Shown: in pieces, positions 24,592 to 33,692 of the stretch
Layout of the letters: the number at the start of each line of letters is the position of its first letter
Numbering within the stretch: the stretch's first letter is position 1
NCBI GenBank assembly: GCA_016713325.1
Contig: JADJPJ010000087.1
Location: forward strand, 620,001-684,000
Reading direction: 5' to 3'
Source: Candidatus Flexifilum affinis
GTDB lineage: Bacteria; Chloroflexota; Anaerolineae; Aggregatilineales; Phototrophicaceae
DNA length: 64,000 nucleotides
Program-made: the position numbers and the translations under genes
Notes under the pieces: model-generated
Seen by the model: only the letters and a program-made list of their open reading frames with translations
What the model was told of the DNA's origin: nothing
Database searches by the model: none

Positions 24592-26271
24592 CTACGGCAG
24601 CTCGCTGCTGATCACCATATCCACCAGGAACGGCCCGTCGGTTTCGAGCATCTGCCTGACAGCCTGTTCCACCTGCTCCGGCCGATCCACACACACCGCC
24701 GGAACACCCATCGACTCGGCCAGCCGGGCGAAATTCACGACCGGATTATTGAGTTCGAAACTGTGCGGGAACTCGTGCACCGGGTCGCCGACCTGTTCAT
24801 TCCAGTATTGCAGGATGTTCAGCTTGAGGAGCATGTAACTCTGGTTATTGCAGATGATGAACTTCGCGCCGATGTTGTAGCGCGCCGCCGTCCAAAGTGC
24901 CTGAATGGTGTACATGCTGCCGCCATCGCCGGTGAAGCCGATCACCGTCTTGTCGGGGTGCGCCAACTTGACGCCTAGCGCCCCCGGAATGCCAACGCCC
25001 AGCGAACCGCCACGCGTCTGGAAAAAGTGGCCGGGCAAAGTGGGCGGCAGATAACGCGTCACGTCGGGCGAAACCGTCAGGGCTTCGTCGAAGACCATGA
25101 CATCCGCCGGCACGTGCTTGGCCAACTCCTCCATGAAGCGCGAGGCGCGCAGTGGGTACTCGTCGCGACGCCCCTGATCCTTGTTCAAAGCAGCCGTTCG
25201 CGCCGCCTCGGCTGCCTGACGTGCCGTGTCCATCCGGGAAGCCGCAGCGGCCCTGGCGTCGGCGCTGAGCGTGCCGTTGAGCGCATCGGCCAACCCGGCC
25301 AGCGATACCTTCGGATCGGCGACGACTCCCAGATCGACCGGGAAGTTCTTGGCGATCTCATAGGCGTTCAGATCGAAATGGATGATCTTTGTGCCGGGCT
25401 TGAAGGCATCATAGAGATTGGGGAACACCTCGGGAAAGACATAGGTGCCGGCGACCAGAACCGCGTCCGCCTTGTGCGTGATATTCGCGCTTGCCTTGCC
25501 GAACATGTGACCAGTCGTTCCCTTGTAGAGTGGGTGCAGTGAACTGATATTCACTTCCGACGAGTCCACGCCGTAGACGTCCGCGCCAAGCATCTCGGCC
25601 ACCTGCACCAGTTCGTCCTGCGCGCCGCTGAAGGTGATGCCGTCGCCCATCAGGATGATCGGATGCTGCGCGGAGGCCAGGATCTCAGCAGCCTTCTGAA
25701 GCGACTCCCGCGATGGCGCGACCGCCGTATCGAGCATCGAGGTCGGGAAGACCTCTTCGTTGTTGATGGCATCCAGCACGTCAGCCGGGACACACACAAA
25801 CACCGGGCCGGACGGCGGGGTAATTGCTATCTTGATCGCGCGGCGCAGGATGCGCAGGAGCGAATTGGGGTCCACAACACGTGTCGCCCACTTGGTCACT
25901 GGCTTGGCCATCGAAACCAGGTCAGCAGCCATCTGAGCATCCATCGCGTCGTACTTGATACCTGCCTCACCGGCGATTACCAGCAGCGGCGCGTGACCGC
26001 GCATCGCCTGGTACATCATGCCGATGCCATTGCCAAGCCCAACGCCACTGTGAAGCTGAACGACTGTGGGCTTACGGGTGGCGCGCGCATAGCCATCGCC
26101 AATTGCGACGGCGATCGTCTCCTGCAAACCCATGATGTACTTGAAATCGGGATACTGTTCCAGCGAATCCAGGAAGCCCTGTTCAACAGTGCCTGGGTTG
26201 CCGAACATGTAGTGGATGTCGTCCGCGAGGAACTGCTCGATCATCGCGTAACGTCCAGGTTTGCCGGGCAT
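24592..26271 (-). CDS. ThDP-dependent 2-keto acid decarboxylase-like enzyme
   Basis: 559 residues, with the three-domain plan of benzoylformate decarboxylase/acetolactate synthase enzymes. The N-terminal Pyr domain holds the catalytic Glu in GLQETIAVAIGDGYA near residue 51. The central TPP_enzyme_M domain includes HPIILMGDGITFSGAQ. The C-terminal PP domain has the ThDP-Mg motif GFTGDGGSMYTIQAL with ICNN about 27 residues later. The Gly-Asp-Gly and Asn-Asn signatures indicate activity. Reactions in this group are decarboxylation of 2-keto acids or carboligation; the substrate is unknown. It opens the run with a DJ-1 gene and precedes the SnoaL array. Confidence 0.92.
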   Translation of the reverse strand: MPGKPGRYAMIEQFLADDIHYMFGNPGTVEQGFLDSLEQYPDFKYIMGLQETIAVAIGDGYARATRKPTVVQLHSGVGLGNGIGMMYQAMRGHAPLLVIAGEAGIKYDAMDAQMAADLVSMAKPVTKWATRVVDPNSLLRILRRAIKIAITPPSGPVFVCVPADVLDAINNEEVFPTSMLDTAVAPSRESLQKAAEILASAQHPIILMGDGITFSGAQDELVQVAEMLGADVYGVDSSEVNISSLHPLYKGTTGHMFGKASANITHKADAVLVAGTYVFPEVFPNLYDAFKPGTKIIHFDLNAYEIAKNFPVDLGVVADPKVSLAGLADALNGTLSADARAAAASRMDTARQAAEAARTAALNKDQGRRDEYPLRASRFMEELAKHVPADVMVFDEALTVSPDVTRYLPPTLPGHFFQTRGGSLGVGIPGALGVKLAHPDKTVIGFTGDGGSMYTIQALWTAARYNIGAKFIICNNQSYMLLKLNILQYWNEQVGDPVHEFPHSFELNNPVVNFARLAESMGVPAVCVDRPEQVEQAVRQMLETDGPFLVDMVISSELP

Positions 26272-26363
26272 AACACCCCCTCAAGTCTTTTGATGACACG
26301 CGAGATTGAAGATGAAGGGCGGCGGCATGTTCGTGACACGCCGGCCGCCCCTGGAAATCAGAC

Positions 26364-27191
26364 CTACCAGCCGTAGCGCGTCAGACCCTGTTCGAGAATT
26401 TGCACCATGAGCTGACCGACCAGTTTCGAGTCCTGAGTCGACCGGCCAGTGAGGAAGGGATAATCGAGGATGGTCGACCTTTCATGGCCAACCCCACCAT
26501 GATACTGACCGCCGGGCTGAGTCGCGTCGCGGAGGATGTACTCCAGAGGGAAGAATGGAGGGCCGAAGTTGGCATCGATGCCCAGGACGCCCGTGCCATC
26601 CTTGTAGTCGTACTCAATCGCATGGCCAGTGACGTGGCGGCCGGCGAGGAGGCTCTTGCGCTCCGACCAATCGCGCGCGAAGGCGAGGATGGTGACGGCG
26701 TAGCACTCGGCGACGATCAGCTTGTTCTGCTTGTAGAAACCTAGGACCACATCGTGCAGGCGCTGGTTGTTGACCATATCGATCAGCGGGCCGCTGCCGC
26801 CGACCATCAGGAGCGCGTCATACTGAGCCAGGTCTTCCCAGGCTTCGTCACGCTTCTTGTGATAGGCGACCAGTTCGTGACCAAAGTTCTGGTCATTGAA
26901 GTAGGGACGCTCCGGGAACCAGTCTTTCAGACTGATCGGGTTGTCCAGTCGGGTCGACCCGTCGATCTCGGTCGTCTTGGCGCCATAATACTCGTCGGTG
27001 ACCACTTTCTTGAGCGGCGGGTCAAAGTACCCCGCTTTCATGCTCGGAGGAAGGGCGTGGGCGCGCTTGCCGGTCGGGGTCATGAAGACGGTCTCGTATC
27101 CAGCGGCATCCAGCTCTTCGAGCGGCCCGACGAGTTCTTCACCCCAGTATCCATATTCCGACAGCACACATAGGATCTTCTTAGACATCAT
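26364..27191 (-). CDS. DJ-1/PfpI-family protein, long form
   Basis: 275 residues, about 80 longer than typical PfpI. The nucleophile Cys is in LIVAECYAVTILAF near residue 160, and ALLMVGGSGPLIDMV precedes it. The insert before it (about residues 60-115) resembles the cap region of Hsp31-like class I glutamine amidotransferase proteins, which act as glyoxalase III or deglycase. Two adjacent Met codons (27191, 27188) are possible starts. It is the promoter-proximal gene of the minus-strand run; a -10 TATAAT lies 86 bases upstream. Confidence 0.83.
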   Translation of the reverse strand: MMSKKILCVLSEYGYWGEELVGPLEELDAAGYETVFMTPTGKRAHALPPSMKAGYFDPPLKKVVTDEYYGAKTTEIDGSTRLDNPISLKDWFPERPYFNDQNFGHELVAYHKKRDEAWEDLAQYDALLMVGGSGPLIDMVNNQRLHDVVLGFYKQNKLIVAECYAVTILAFARDWSERKSLLAGRHVTGHAIEYDYKDGTGVLGIDANFGPPFFPLEYILRDATQPGGQYHGGVGHERSTILDYPFLTGRSTQDSKLVGQLMVQILEQGLTRYGW

Positions 27192-27276
27192 AGTCCCCCG
27201 TTAATGTTGACAGGATGCCGAATAAACCGATATGAAGTGGAATGTGTTCAGGTGTACGCATTGGCTACGGTTTGTG

Positions 27277-27282
27277 ATTATA
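27277..27282 (-). promoter_or_regulatory. Putative -10 element for the long minus-strand run
   Basis: Perfect TATAAT on the minus strand (ATTATA at 27277-27282). A -35 at the proper distance is weak (TTCTCG, 17-base spacer). The start point would be near 27270. It faces the DJ-1 gene and is the best candidate promoter for the whole SnoaL array. The other direction of this 300-base region leads to the SH3 gene at 27494, and I see no convincing + strand promoter. Confidence 0.4.
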
Positions 27283-27493
27283 CCGCTTTTTGCTCGTCAC
27301 GAGAATTAAACAAAATATTCACCCGCTGCAACAAACATTGTTCATTGCACTTCGTGGAGTGACTGTTGATTCGTTGGCGGGCTCGTTCATGACTATAGTT
27401 CAACGTTACAACAACGGTAACGAAAAGTGTCCTACACTTAAGTCTAGCTTGCGTCATGATTCTGGTTTTGAACGGCAATCCTGGAGTAGCTGC

Positions 27494-28240
27494 ATGCGGA
27501 ATCGACCTTATTTTCTGCTCGCAATCCTTTGCCTCGGCTTCTGTCTGCTTTTGATCTCTTCTGCGGATGCTCAGGGAGAGCAGATCTTCGGCATCGTCGA
27601 TGTCGACCGCGCAGAAGTGCGTTCCGGTCCTGACTTCGCTTACCCCACCATAGACCGCATCCCGCGCAACACGTCCGTCACCATCCTGGGGCGTGCCGGG
27701 GATTTTGTCACCCGCTGGGATGGGCGTCAGTGGCTGCAAATTGAGTATGGCGGCGGAAGAGCATGGATGTATGCGCGACTCCTGCGCACCAGCACGGCTT
27801 TCAACAGCATCCTCCCGATCGGGCGCATTCTCCCGCGCGACCGCAACGGGCGTGTTCCCGAAGACTTCGATCTCTCCTATGACGTCTGTGAACAGTGGCA
27901 GGGATCGTTTTCGCGGATTGGTGACTTCATGGGGGGAGACCGCGAAGTCGTGGTCACCTACCCTACGCTTGTTGGCGCCAATGTCTACAGCGTCATCGTG
28001 ATTTCTCCCACAGGGGTGCGGCGTGCCTTCGACAGTACGTCCGAAACCAGCAAAATCATCCTCGGCCAGCTTCCGCAGGAAGAAGGCACCTACACATGGC
28101 GCGTCGCGCCTTATTGGACGTACAGCAATTACCGTTTCGAGTGGCAGCAGGTCTGCCTCCTTCAGACGGGCGGCACGTTCGACAAACCCTACACGGGATA
28201 CACCCGGCCATTTCTGAGCGCGGGTGACGGCGGCCCATGA
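27494..28240 (+). CDS. Secreted SH3-domain protein
   Basis: 248 residues from ATG 27494, chosen because a clean signal peptide follows (PYFLLAILCLGFCLLLISSADAQ, cleavage after AQ-like). A bacterial SH3 domain spans about 28-95: FGIVDVDRAEVRSGPDFAYPTIDRIPRNTS, then WLQIEYGGGRAWMYARLL. Such domains bind peptidoglycan or other wall parts. The rest (about 105-248) is a beta-rich segment without known motifs. It faces the opposite direction from its SH3/TPR neighbours and converges with them. Confidence 0.75.
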   Translation: MRNRPYFLLAILCLGFCLLLISSADAQGEQIFGIVDVDRAEVRSGPDFAYPTIDRIPRNTSVTILGRAGDFVTRWDGRQWLQIEYGGGRAWMYARLLRTSTAFNSILPIGRILPRDRNGRVPEDFDLSYDVCEQWQGSFSRIGDFMGGDREVVVTYPTLVGANVYSVIVISPTGVRRAFDSTSETSKIILGQLPQEEGTYTWRVAPYWTYSNYRFEWQQVCLLQTGGTFDKPYTGYTRPFLSAGDGGP

Positions 28241-28256
28241 CACGACTCATGTCAAT

Positions 28257-28286
28257 GAAGAGGACGACCCTCAAGCCGCCCTCTTC
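28257..28286. terminator. Possible hairpin between convergent SH3 genes
   Basis: GAAGAGG (28257-28263) pairs with CCTCTTC (28280-28286) around a 16-base loop, in the 54-base gap between converging genes. There is no U-run, so this is weak. Confidence 0.3.
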
Positions 28287-28294
28287 TCGACCCA

Positions 28295-29299
28295 TTATCG
28301 GATCCGTTCCTCGACCAGTTCGATGGCGCCAAGCGTCGCGTCGATGGCCACACGGGCATTGATGGCCGCATTACGCGCCCGCGCCGCGACCTCGCGATCA
28401 AAGACACCGCATCGACTCAACGGTTCGATGGCCGCGTTGATCAGCGCACCCACCTCGTCCAGCCGTGGCAGATAGCGCATGAGCTCCGGGAATTCGCGTG
28501 CATCCTGGGCCGTGTACGGATAGTCGCGCACGAAATCGGGCGGTTCGCAGGGCATGATCTCGCGAGTGTAGACCGAATACCAGAGGTACTCCAGGCCTAC
28601 GGCCACCTCACGAGTCACGCCCAGATACTCGCGCAGCCTGGCGATCTGCGCCCGCTGGATCTCCGGCGGTATCTGCTCGAAGATCACCTCCGCCTCTGCC
28701 GCCAGACCCGGCATGACCGGCGCCCGCTCGATTCCAGGGACCGGTCGGGTGTTGAACGTCGCGACCCATCCGGTCGTGCCGCGGTAGTTCACGAACAGCC
28801 AGGTGCCGCTGTGATTTCGGTACAGCACAGGGAGTACCGCGCCGGCCGGGATGGTTCCAGTTTGCCGGCCTGTGCGCACCACAGGCGAATCGCGCACTAC
28901 GAGGTTATCCACTGCGTAAGTCGCGAAACCCGGGTCTCGTGTGAGTATGAACGGGCCGTCCCAACCAGTCGTCAGATTGGTCAGGGGTAGCAGCTCGGGC
29001 AGCCCGTCGTCATGATCAAGAAATTCGGCCAGCATCCAGCCAAGATTGTACGAACGTCCCGGCCGCCGCACCTCGTACCACGTGCCGTCGATATTTCGGC
29101 CGATGACCTCGACATCACTGTCTTCAAAGATGGAGGCCACGGCTTCGGCATCCTCAGAAGGTGCAGCGCGCACGAAGGCGCTGCCGAAGATCATCGTCGC
29201 TCGGAAGGTGTAGCCATCGTCCTGGGCAGAGGCCGCCCTTGCCCCGAACAGCGCGGCCAGCAGCGCGATGAGCCGCAGAACAGCAGGCTGCATTGTCAT
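28295..29299 (-). CDS. Secreted double SH3-domain protein
   Basis: 334 residues from ATG 29299, where ATGA overlaps the stop of the upstream substrate-binding protein and a signal peptide follows (RLIALLAALFGARAASAQ). Two SH3-type domains lie at about 30-95 (FVRAAPSEDAEAVASIFEDSDVEVIGR) and 125-205 (NLVVRDSPVVRTGRQTGTIPAGAVLPVLYR). The C-terminal half is helical (VTREVAVGLEYLW to IELVEERIR) and resembles the C-terminus of the SH3 protein at 32670. Likely an envelope-binding protein; partner unknown. Confidence 0.75.
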   Translation of the reverse strand: MTMQPAVLRLIALLAALFGARAASAQDDGYTFRATMIFGSAFVRAAPSEDAEAVASIFEDSDVEVIGRNIDGTWYEVRRPGRSYNLGWMLAEFLDHDDGLPELLPLTNLTTGWDGPFILTRDPGFATYAVDNLVVRDSPVVRTGRQTGTIPAGAVLPVLYRNHSGTWLFVNYRGTTGWVATFNTRPVPGIERAPVMPGLAAEAEVIFEQIPPEIQRAQIARLREYLGVTREVAVGLEYLWYSVYTREIMPCEPPDFVRDYPYTAQDAREFPELMRYLPRLDEVGALINAAIEPLSRCGVFDREVAARARNAAINARVAIDATLGAIELVEERIR

Positions 29300-31008
29300 C
29301 GATTCACCACCCAGTCGGCCATGTTCCAGAAGGGATCGTTCTGGCGCGGCGCAAACCCACCTACCCATCCCTGGGCCGCATAGAAGTCATTGCCGGCGAA
29401 CAGCGGCAGGTACGGAATGTCTTCGTAAATGAGTGCGCTGGCCTCGCTCAGCCCCTCTGCGCGAGCGTCGTAATCACAGTCCGGGGCGTGAGCCGCACGG
29501 TCGAACACGGCTTCCATCTCCGGATTCACGTAGGATGTGACGTTCACGCCACTGTTCAGCCGATCCTCACTCTGGCGATATAGCAACGCACGGTCAGCGG
29601 CCACGGGCGACCGCTCCGTGATACGCAGGAGGTAGGCGTCGAAAGTCTGGCCGGCTACAGCGCCAAGGATCGAAGCACTCCCGTAGTAGGGCCAGAATTC
29701 AACCCCAACACCAATTCGGGCAAGCTGCTCCTGAATCCCGCGCGCCACGATGATCTGTTGCAGATCGTCTTCGTCATAGGTCAACGAAAACCAGAGGGGC
29801 TGTCCAGTTTCGGCCGTGGCGCAGCCCTGGCACTCGCGCACGCCATCGCCATCCCAGTCACGCCAGCCCAGCCCCTCCAGAATCTGAGCGGCGTCAAACG
29901 GATCGTACTCGGGCATCGGAATATCCGGGTTATACGCCCATGACCAGGGAAGTTGATCGCTCGCCAGCGGAGTGTAATGCCCGGCCGTCGCTGCCGCGCC
30001 AAGCGCATTGATGTCCAGCGCCAGACGAACCGCCTCGCGCACCTTCAGGTGGCTGAAGAACGGGTGGGCCCTCTGCTCCTGAGGTTCTCCGGTTTTCTCG
30101 TCGAAAGCGTCCAGTGGCTCGCTGGAGTCGACAAAATTGAAGCCGAGCGCGTACCACGTGCGCCCGACCTGTTCGACAATCTGAATATCGGGAACCGCCC
30201 GGAGATCGGAGCGGTAGACATAAGGCGGATTGACGATCACGTCCAGTTCACCACTGATGAAGTCGTTGACCTCGTCGAGTCGATCCCCGAAGCGCGATGT
30301 CTCTACAGTCAGCGCCAGGTCACCGATTCGATACCGCTCATGGTCGTCGGTTCGCTCAACGTACTGATGCTGTGCCGATACCGCCTGAAACTGGTCGGCA
30401 GAGTTCATATCGGGCGACCCGTAGATCAGCGACCGAGCCTCTTCGTACCGCTGGTCAAGCGAATCACCGTCCGACATCATCAGGTTTCTCAGATCGACGG
30501 TCCACGGTCCACTGCGATCGGCGGCCGTGATCGTGGAGTTTCCCTGCGCCTCCAGTGCCGAGCAGGAGTCGCCTTCGTAGACCATCACCAGGCTCTCTTC
30601 CGACACCGGCACCACGAAAGACCACTCGGCGATCCGCAACCCATCTCCGAAGCGCCTCCAGTTCTGCTCGATGCTCCGAAAAACGTCGTAGGCGTTGACG
30701 CGCGTCCCATCAGCCCAGAACGCATCCTCGCGCAGCATGAATACCACGCGAGTCTCCGACTGTGACAGGTCGTTATCAGGAGAGAAGTCGCCAAATTCAA
30801 CCGTCCAGCTTTCGATCAGACCGCCGTTCGCCACGGTTGCCGGCATCAGGCGGCCCATCTCGTCGACGGCGAAGAGCCTCGGGTACAGCACACTTATGTC
30901 TGGCAGGCTGGCGCTGTCGATGACCAGCGCGCCGCTGCCCTCCTGCGCTGCGGCCGGCTGCCCCGACAGGATCAGGAGGATTCCCATCAGTACTGCGATG
31001 CGTCTCAT
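29296..31008 (-). CDS. Peptide-type (family 5) extracellular solute-binding protein, orphan
   Basis: 570 residues from ATG 31008, with signal peptide (RRIAVLMGILLILSGQPAAAQ). SBP family 5 features: LREDAFWADGTRVNAYDVFRS, HPFFSHLKVREAVRLALDI, and YDPFDAAQILEGLGWRDWDGDGVREC, the last also found in oligopeptide-binding proteins. There is no lipobox Cys after the signal. No permease or ATPase for it is nearby, which is odd for this family. It is coupled by ATGA to the SH3 gene downstream and follows two TPR genes, so it may have a sensing or structural role. Confidence 0.85.
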   Translation of the reverse strand: MRRIAVLMGILLILSGQPAAAQEGSGALVIDSASLPDISVLYPRLFAVDEMGRLMPATVANGGLIESWTVEFGDFSPDNDLSQSETRVVFMLREDAFWADGTRVNAYDVFRSIEQNWRRFGDGLRIAEWSFVVPVSEESLVMVYEGDSCSALEAQGNSTITAADRSGPWTVDLRNLMMSDGDSLDQRYEEARSLIYGSPDMNSADQFQAVSAQHQYVERTDDHERYRIGDLALTVETSRFGDRLDEVNDFISGELDVIVNPPYVYRSDLRAVPDIQIVEQVGRTWYALGFNFVDSSEPLDAFDEKTGEPQEQRAHPFFSHLKVREAVRLALDINALGAAATAGHYTPLASDQLPWSWAYNPDIPMPEYDPFDAAQILEGLGWRDWDGDGVRECQGCATAETGQPLWFSLTYDEDDLQQIIVARGIQEQLARIGVGVEFWPYYGSASILGAVAGQTFDAYLLRITERSPVAADRALLYRQSEDRLNSGVNVTSYVNPEMEAVFDRAAHAPDCDYDARAEGLSEASALIYEDIPYLPLFAGNDFYAAQGWVGGFAPRQNDPFWNMADWVVNR

Positions 31009-31012
31009 ATCC

Positions 31013-31753
31013 TTAATCCTCGGGGGGGCGCAGGAAGCCAACCCACTCGCCGTAGTTTCCGGTCAGCAGATTGCGCTCCAGTGCCAGATAGAGCGTCTGA
31101 GGCACACCGCCGGTGACTGGCACGTTGCCGCCCGCCAGAGACCGAAATTCCCCATAGCTCTGCGCGGCCAGCGCCAGGTATACGGCGCCCTGAGCCGCAT
31201 GCAGCTCGGGATCGTCCGGCGCAATGGCCAGGGCCGCGTTAAGGTCGGCCAGGGCCTGGCTGTAGTTGAACTCCGCAGCGTGAACAACTGCACGGTTTTG
31301 CAGCGCGACCACGTTGTCGGGTTCCAGAACCAGAGCGCGGTCGAAGTCCGCCTGCGCCAGCGCAAAGATGCCCTGCCGGGTGTACAGCGCTCCCCGGCCG
31401 ACGTAGGCGTCGACATAGTCGTCGTCCAGGTCCAGTGCGGCGTTGAGATCAGCCAGCGCGCCTTCGTCGTCTCCCTGAGCGGAGCGTGCGTACCCGCGCC
31501 GGGCCAGCGCTTCTGCCCTGCCTGGATCACGATCGAGCGCGCACTGGTAGGCAAGGATGGCCCGCGTGTAATCGCCCGCCACGAACCAGGCATTGGCGAT
31601 CCCGACGAAGTAGGCCGCGTCGCCAGGCGGCTGACAGGGGTCAGGCGTCGGCTCCTGGGCCCGGGTTGCCCCCGCTCCAGCTCCGGAAGCAAGCAAAATC
31701 AGCGCCATCAGAAGCGCAACAGCGAGCGTCCAACGATACAGCACCAAATGCAT
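31013..31753 (-). CDS. Secreted TPR-repeat protein
   Basis: 246 residues from ATG 31753, two bases after the preceding stop, beginning with a signal peptide (WTLAVALLMALILLAS). About five TPR units follow from residue 45 (AYFVGIANAWFVAGDYTRAILAYQCALDRDPG; ALARRGYARSAQGDDEGALADLNAALDL; and so on). TPR repeats mediate protein-protein contact. The C-terminus, with QTLYLALERNLLTGNY, resembles the tail of the other TPR gene. Likely an envelope scaffold. Confidence 0.8.
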   Translation of the reverse strand: MHLVLYRWTLAVALLMALILLASGAGAGATRAQEPTPDPCQPPGDAAYFVGIANAWFVAGDYTRAILAYQCALDRDPGRAEALARRGYARSAQGDDEGALADLNAALDLDDDYVDAYVGRGALYTRQGIFALAQADFDRALVLEPDNVVALQNRAVVHAAEFNYSQALADLNAALAIAPDDPELHAAQGAVYLALAAQSYGEFRSLAGGNVPVTGGVPQTLYLALERNLLTGNYGEWVGFLRPPED

Positions 31754-31755
31754 GA

Positions 31756-32583
31756 TCAGCCTCCGGGGATGAACTCCGCCGCCAGCAGCCACGAGATGTC
31801 GTCGAGTCGGAGATCGAAGTTCGCCCGCGATTCCAGCGCCCCGGCCGCGCTCTGGATGCGCCGGTCACCGAACGGATCGGTCAACAGGAGGTAATCCTGG
31901 TAGTTGGCAAGCGCGAATTCCGAGTAAACGATGCCCAGCACCGCATAGACGTGGGCGTCGATCCGGTCATAAACGGGCAGCGGATCATCCCCACGGCGAT
32001 CCGGCCTGCGCAGGTCAGCCACCGCCCGGTCGATGCCGCTGTTCTCGATGGCGCGCTCCAAGTCGGCAATCGCATCCGTGAACTGGCCCAACTCCGCGTA
32101 GACGATGCCGCGATTGACCAGCGCCAGGTTGTACTCCGCCTGGGCGTCCAGCGCCCGGCTGAAGTCGGAGACGGCCTCGTCGAATTCGCGGAGTGCAGCG
32201 TAGGCAATGCCACGGTTGTTGTAGGCGCCGGCCAGACTGCTGTCAGTCCCGATTGCCGAGCCATAGTCTTCTATCGCCTCGACATAGTCGCGCTGTGCCG
32301 TATAGACGACACCCCGGCTTGCGAAGCCCAGCGCATAACGGCTGTCGATCTGCTCCACAATGCAGCTGAAGCTGTCGTTGGCACGAGCAAGCTCCCCGGC
32401 ACGGAAGTAAGCGACACCCTCGCCCATGTAGTAGCTGACGCGTTCCGCGGTCGGACTGTCCGTGAACTTGTCACAGACGAGCGGCACCTCGCGCGCGGGG
32501 TCGTCTTGCTGCGCGGAGAGTCCGCCAGCCACCAGCATAAGGCCAAATCCGAGTAGCACGATGAACAGGATCTGTCGCTTCAC
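31756..32583 (-). CDS. Secreted TPR-repeat protein, GTG start
   Basis: 275 residues from GTG 32583, with GGGAG 8 bases upstream and an immediate signal peptide (RQILFIVLLGFGLMLVAGGLSAQ). The longer ATG frame adds sequence without protein character. About four TPR units run from residue 50 (VSYYMGEGVAYFRAGELARANDSFSCIVEQI; AGAYNNRGIAYAALREFDEAVSDFSRAL; LVNRGIVYAELGQFTDAIADLERAI). A C-terminal helical section (RIQSAAGALESRANFDLRL) is shared in style with neighbours. Confidence 0.78.
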   Translation of the reverse strand: MKRQILFIVLLGFGLMLVAGGLSAQQDDPAREVPLVCDKFTDSPTAERVSYYMGEGVAYFRAGELARANDSFSCIVEQIDSRYALGFASRGVVYTAQRDYVEAIEDYGSAIGTDSSLAGAYNNRGIAYAALREFDEAVSDFSRALDAQAEYNLALVNRGIVYAELGQFTDAIADLERAIENSGIDRAVADLRRPDRRGDDPLPVYDRIDAHVYAVLGIVYSEFALANYQDYLLLTDPFGDRRIQSAAGALESRANFDLRLDDISWLLAAEFIPGG

Positions 32584-32630
32584 CTTCTGTCTCCCTTTGT
32601 ATGGATGGTGTGTCGAGGCGCAGACTGGCC

Positions 32631-32648
32631 AAAATGGGAGTCCCCCAT
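32631..32648 (-). terminator. Possible short terminator
   Basis: On the minus strand ATGGG pairs with CCCAT, followed by TTTTGG, in the 86-base gap between the SH3 and TPR genes. The stem is only five bases, so this may be chance. Confidence 0.3.
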
Positions 32649-32669
32649 CGGCGTGGTGCACAACCGGAG

Positions 32670-33692
32670 CTACCCGCCCCGGCTGCTGATAACGATTGGA
32701 TCGCGCTGGAAGAGCGCTGCCGCCAGGGCATCGGCCAGTACCAGGCTTCGTCGGGCATCGGTCAGCCTGGTCAATACGGCGATGACTTCTTCCTGCGTCA
32801 GAAAAAACGCGGTTTCCGGCCGCTGACAAGCCGAGTCAAAGGCGGAGATCGCGGTATTCACATCGAGAATCGCGGCGTCTAGCGCTTCAATCACCGGCGC
32901 GAAGACCGGTTCCTGGCGCAAATCGACCTCGCGCGTGGCGCGCTGGACAAGCCCCGGAATGTTGCCACACGAGACGCTCCCGCCGCTGGCCAGCCGGGTC
33001 CAGATATCCTCAATGACTGCGAGTCGACTTCCCGTGCGTGAGATATCGGAATCGAGCCCACGCGCCAGGCGGGTATAGGGGATGAGGTAAGCGATGTCGA
33101 GGGTGTGCACATACTCACTGTCGTAGTCGATCTCCCACGAGTGCACCCAGTACGGCGCTCCCTGATAATCCACTTGCAGCCAGATGTAGCGACCGCTGCC
33201 CAGCCGGCCGATCAGTTCGACCTCCTGAGCGACGCTCGCCGTCGCGGCGGGCAGAAGGTTGCGATCGTACAGTGGCGTGCCGGCCGGGATATACCCGATG
33301 GCTCCGGTGCGAACGACGCGTGTCTGCTCCTCCATGGTCGAGACGGGCAGCGCCGAGAGGTTGCCGCTCCAGACCAGGTAGCGGGCAGCGATCCAACCGC
33401 GCTGACCGCCATACACGACCTGTATCCAGCGGCCGTTCGGCGTTCGCCCCACAGCCGGCAATGTCTGCACAGCGGGCACGATTTGAGATCGGGTGAAGGC
33501 AGTGCCTGGCCCGATACGCAGCGAAACGAAATCCTGAGTGGTGACATAGACGTCATACGGAGAGATCGTCGTGTCGACTTCGGCTGCCGCACAATCCGAC
33601 TGGCAGTCCTGGCCCACAACCCCACTGGAAAAGCCAACGACAAGAAACAAACCAATCGCCGCCAGTACCCGGCCGAGTCGCGGCTCAGTCAT
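32670..33692 (-). CDS. Secreted SH3-domain protein
   Basis: 340 residues. A signal peptide (RVLAAIGLFLVVGFSSGVVGQ) and two SH3-type modules: VTTQDFVSLRIGPGTAFTRSQIVPAVQTL with GRWIQVVYGGQRGWIAARYL (about 48-110), and VVRTGAIGYIPAGTPLYDR to RYIWLQVDYQGAPYWVH (about 125-190). A helical C-terminal half (about 215-340) resembles that of the 334-residue SH3 protein. The start overlaps the beta-propeller stop by 8 bases, so translation is coupled. Confidence 0.78.
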   Translation of the reverse strand: MTEPRLGRVLAAIGLFLVVGFSSGVVGQDCQSDCAAAEVDTTISPYDVYVTTQDFVSLRIGPGTAFTRSQIVPAVQTLPAVGRTPNGRWIQVVYGGQRGWIAARYLVWSGNLSALPVSTMEEQTRVVRTGAIGYIPAGTPLYDRNLLPAATASVAQEVELIGRLGSGRYIWLQVDYQGAPYWVHSWEIDYDSEYVHTLDIAYLIPYTRLARGLDSDISRTGSRLAVIEDIWTRLASGGSVSCGNIPGLVQRATREVDLRQEPVFAPVIEALDAAILDVNTAISAFDSACQRPETAFFLTQEEVIAVLTRLTDARRSLVLADALAAALFQRDPIVISSRGG

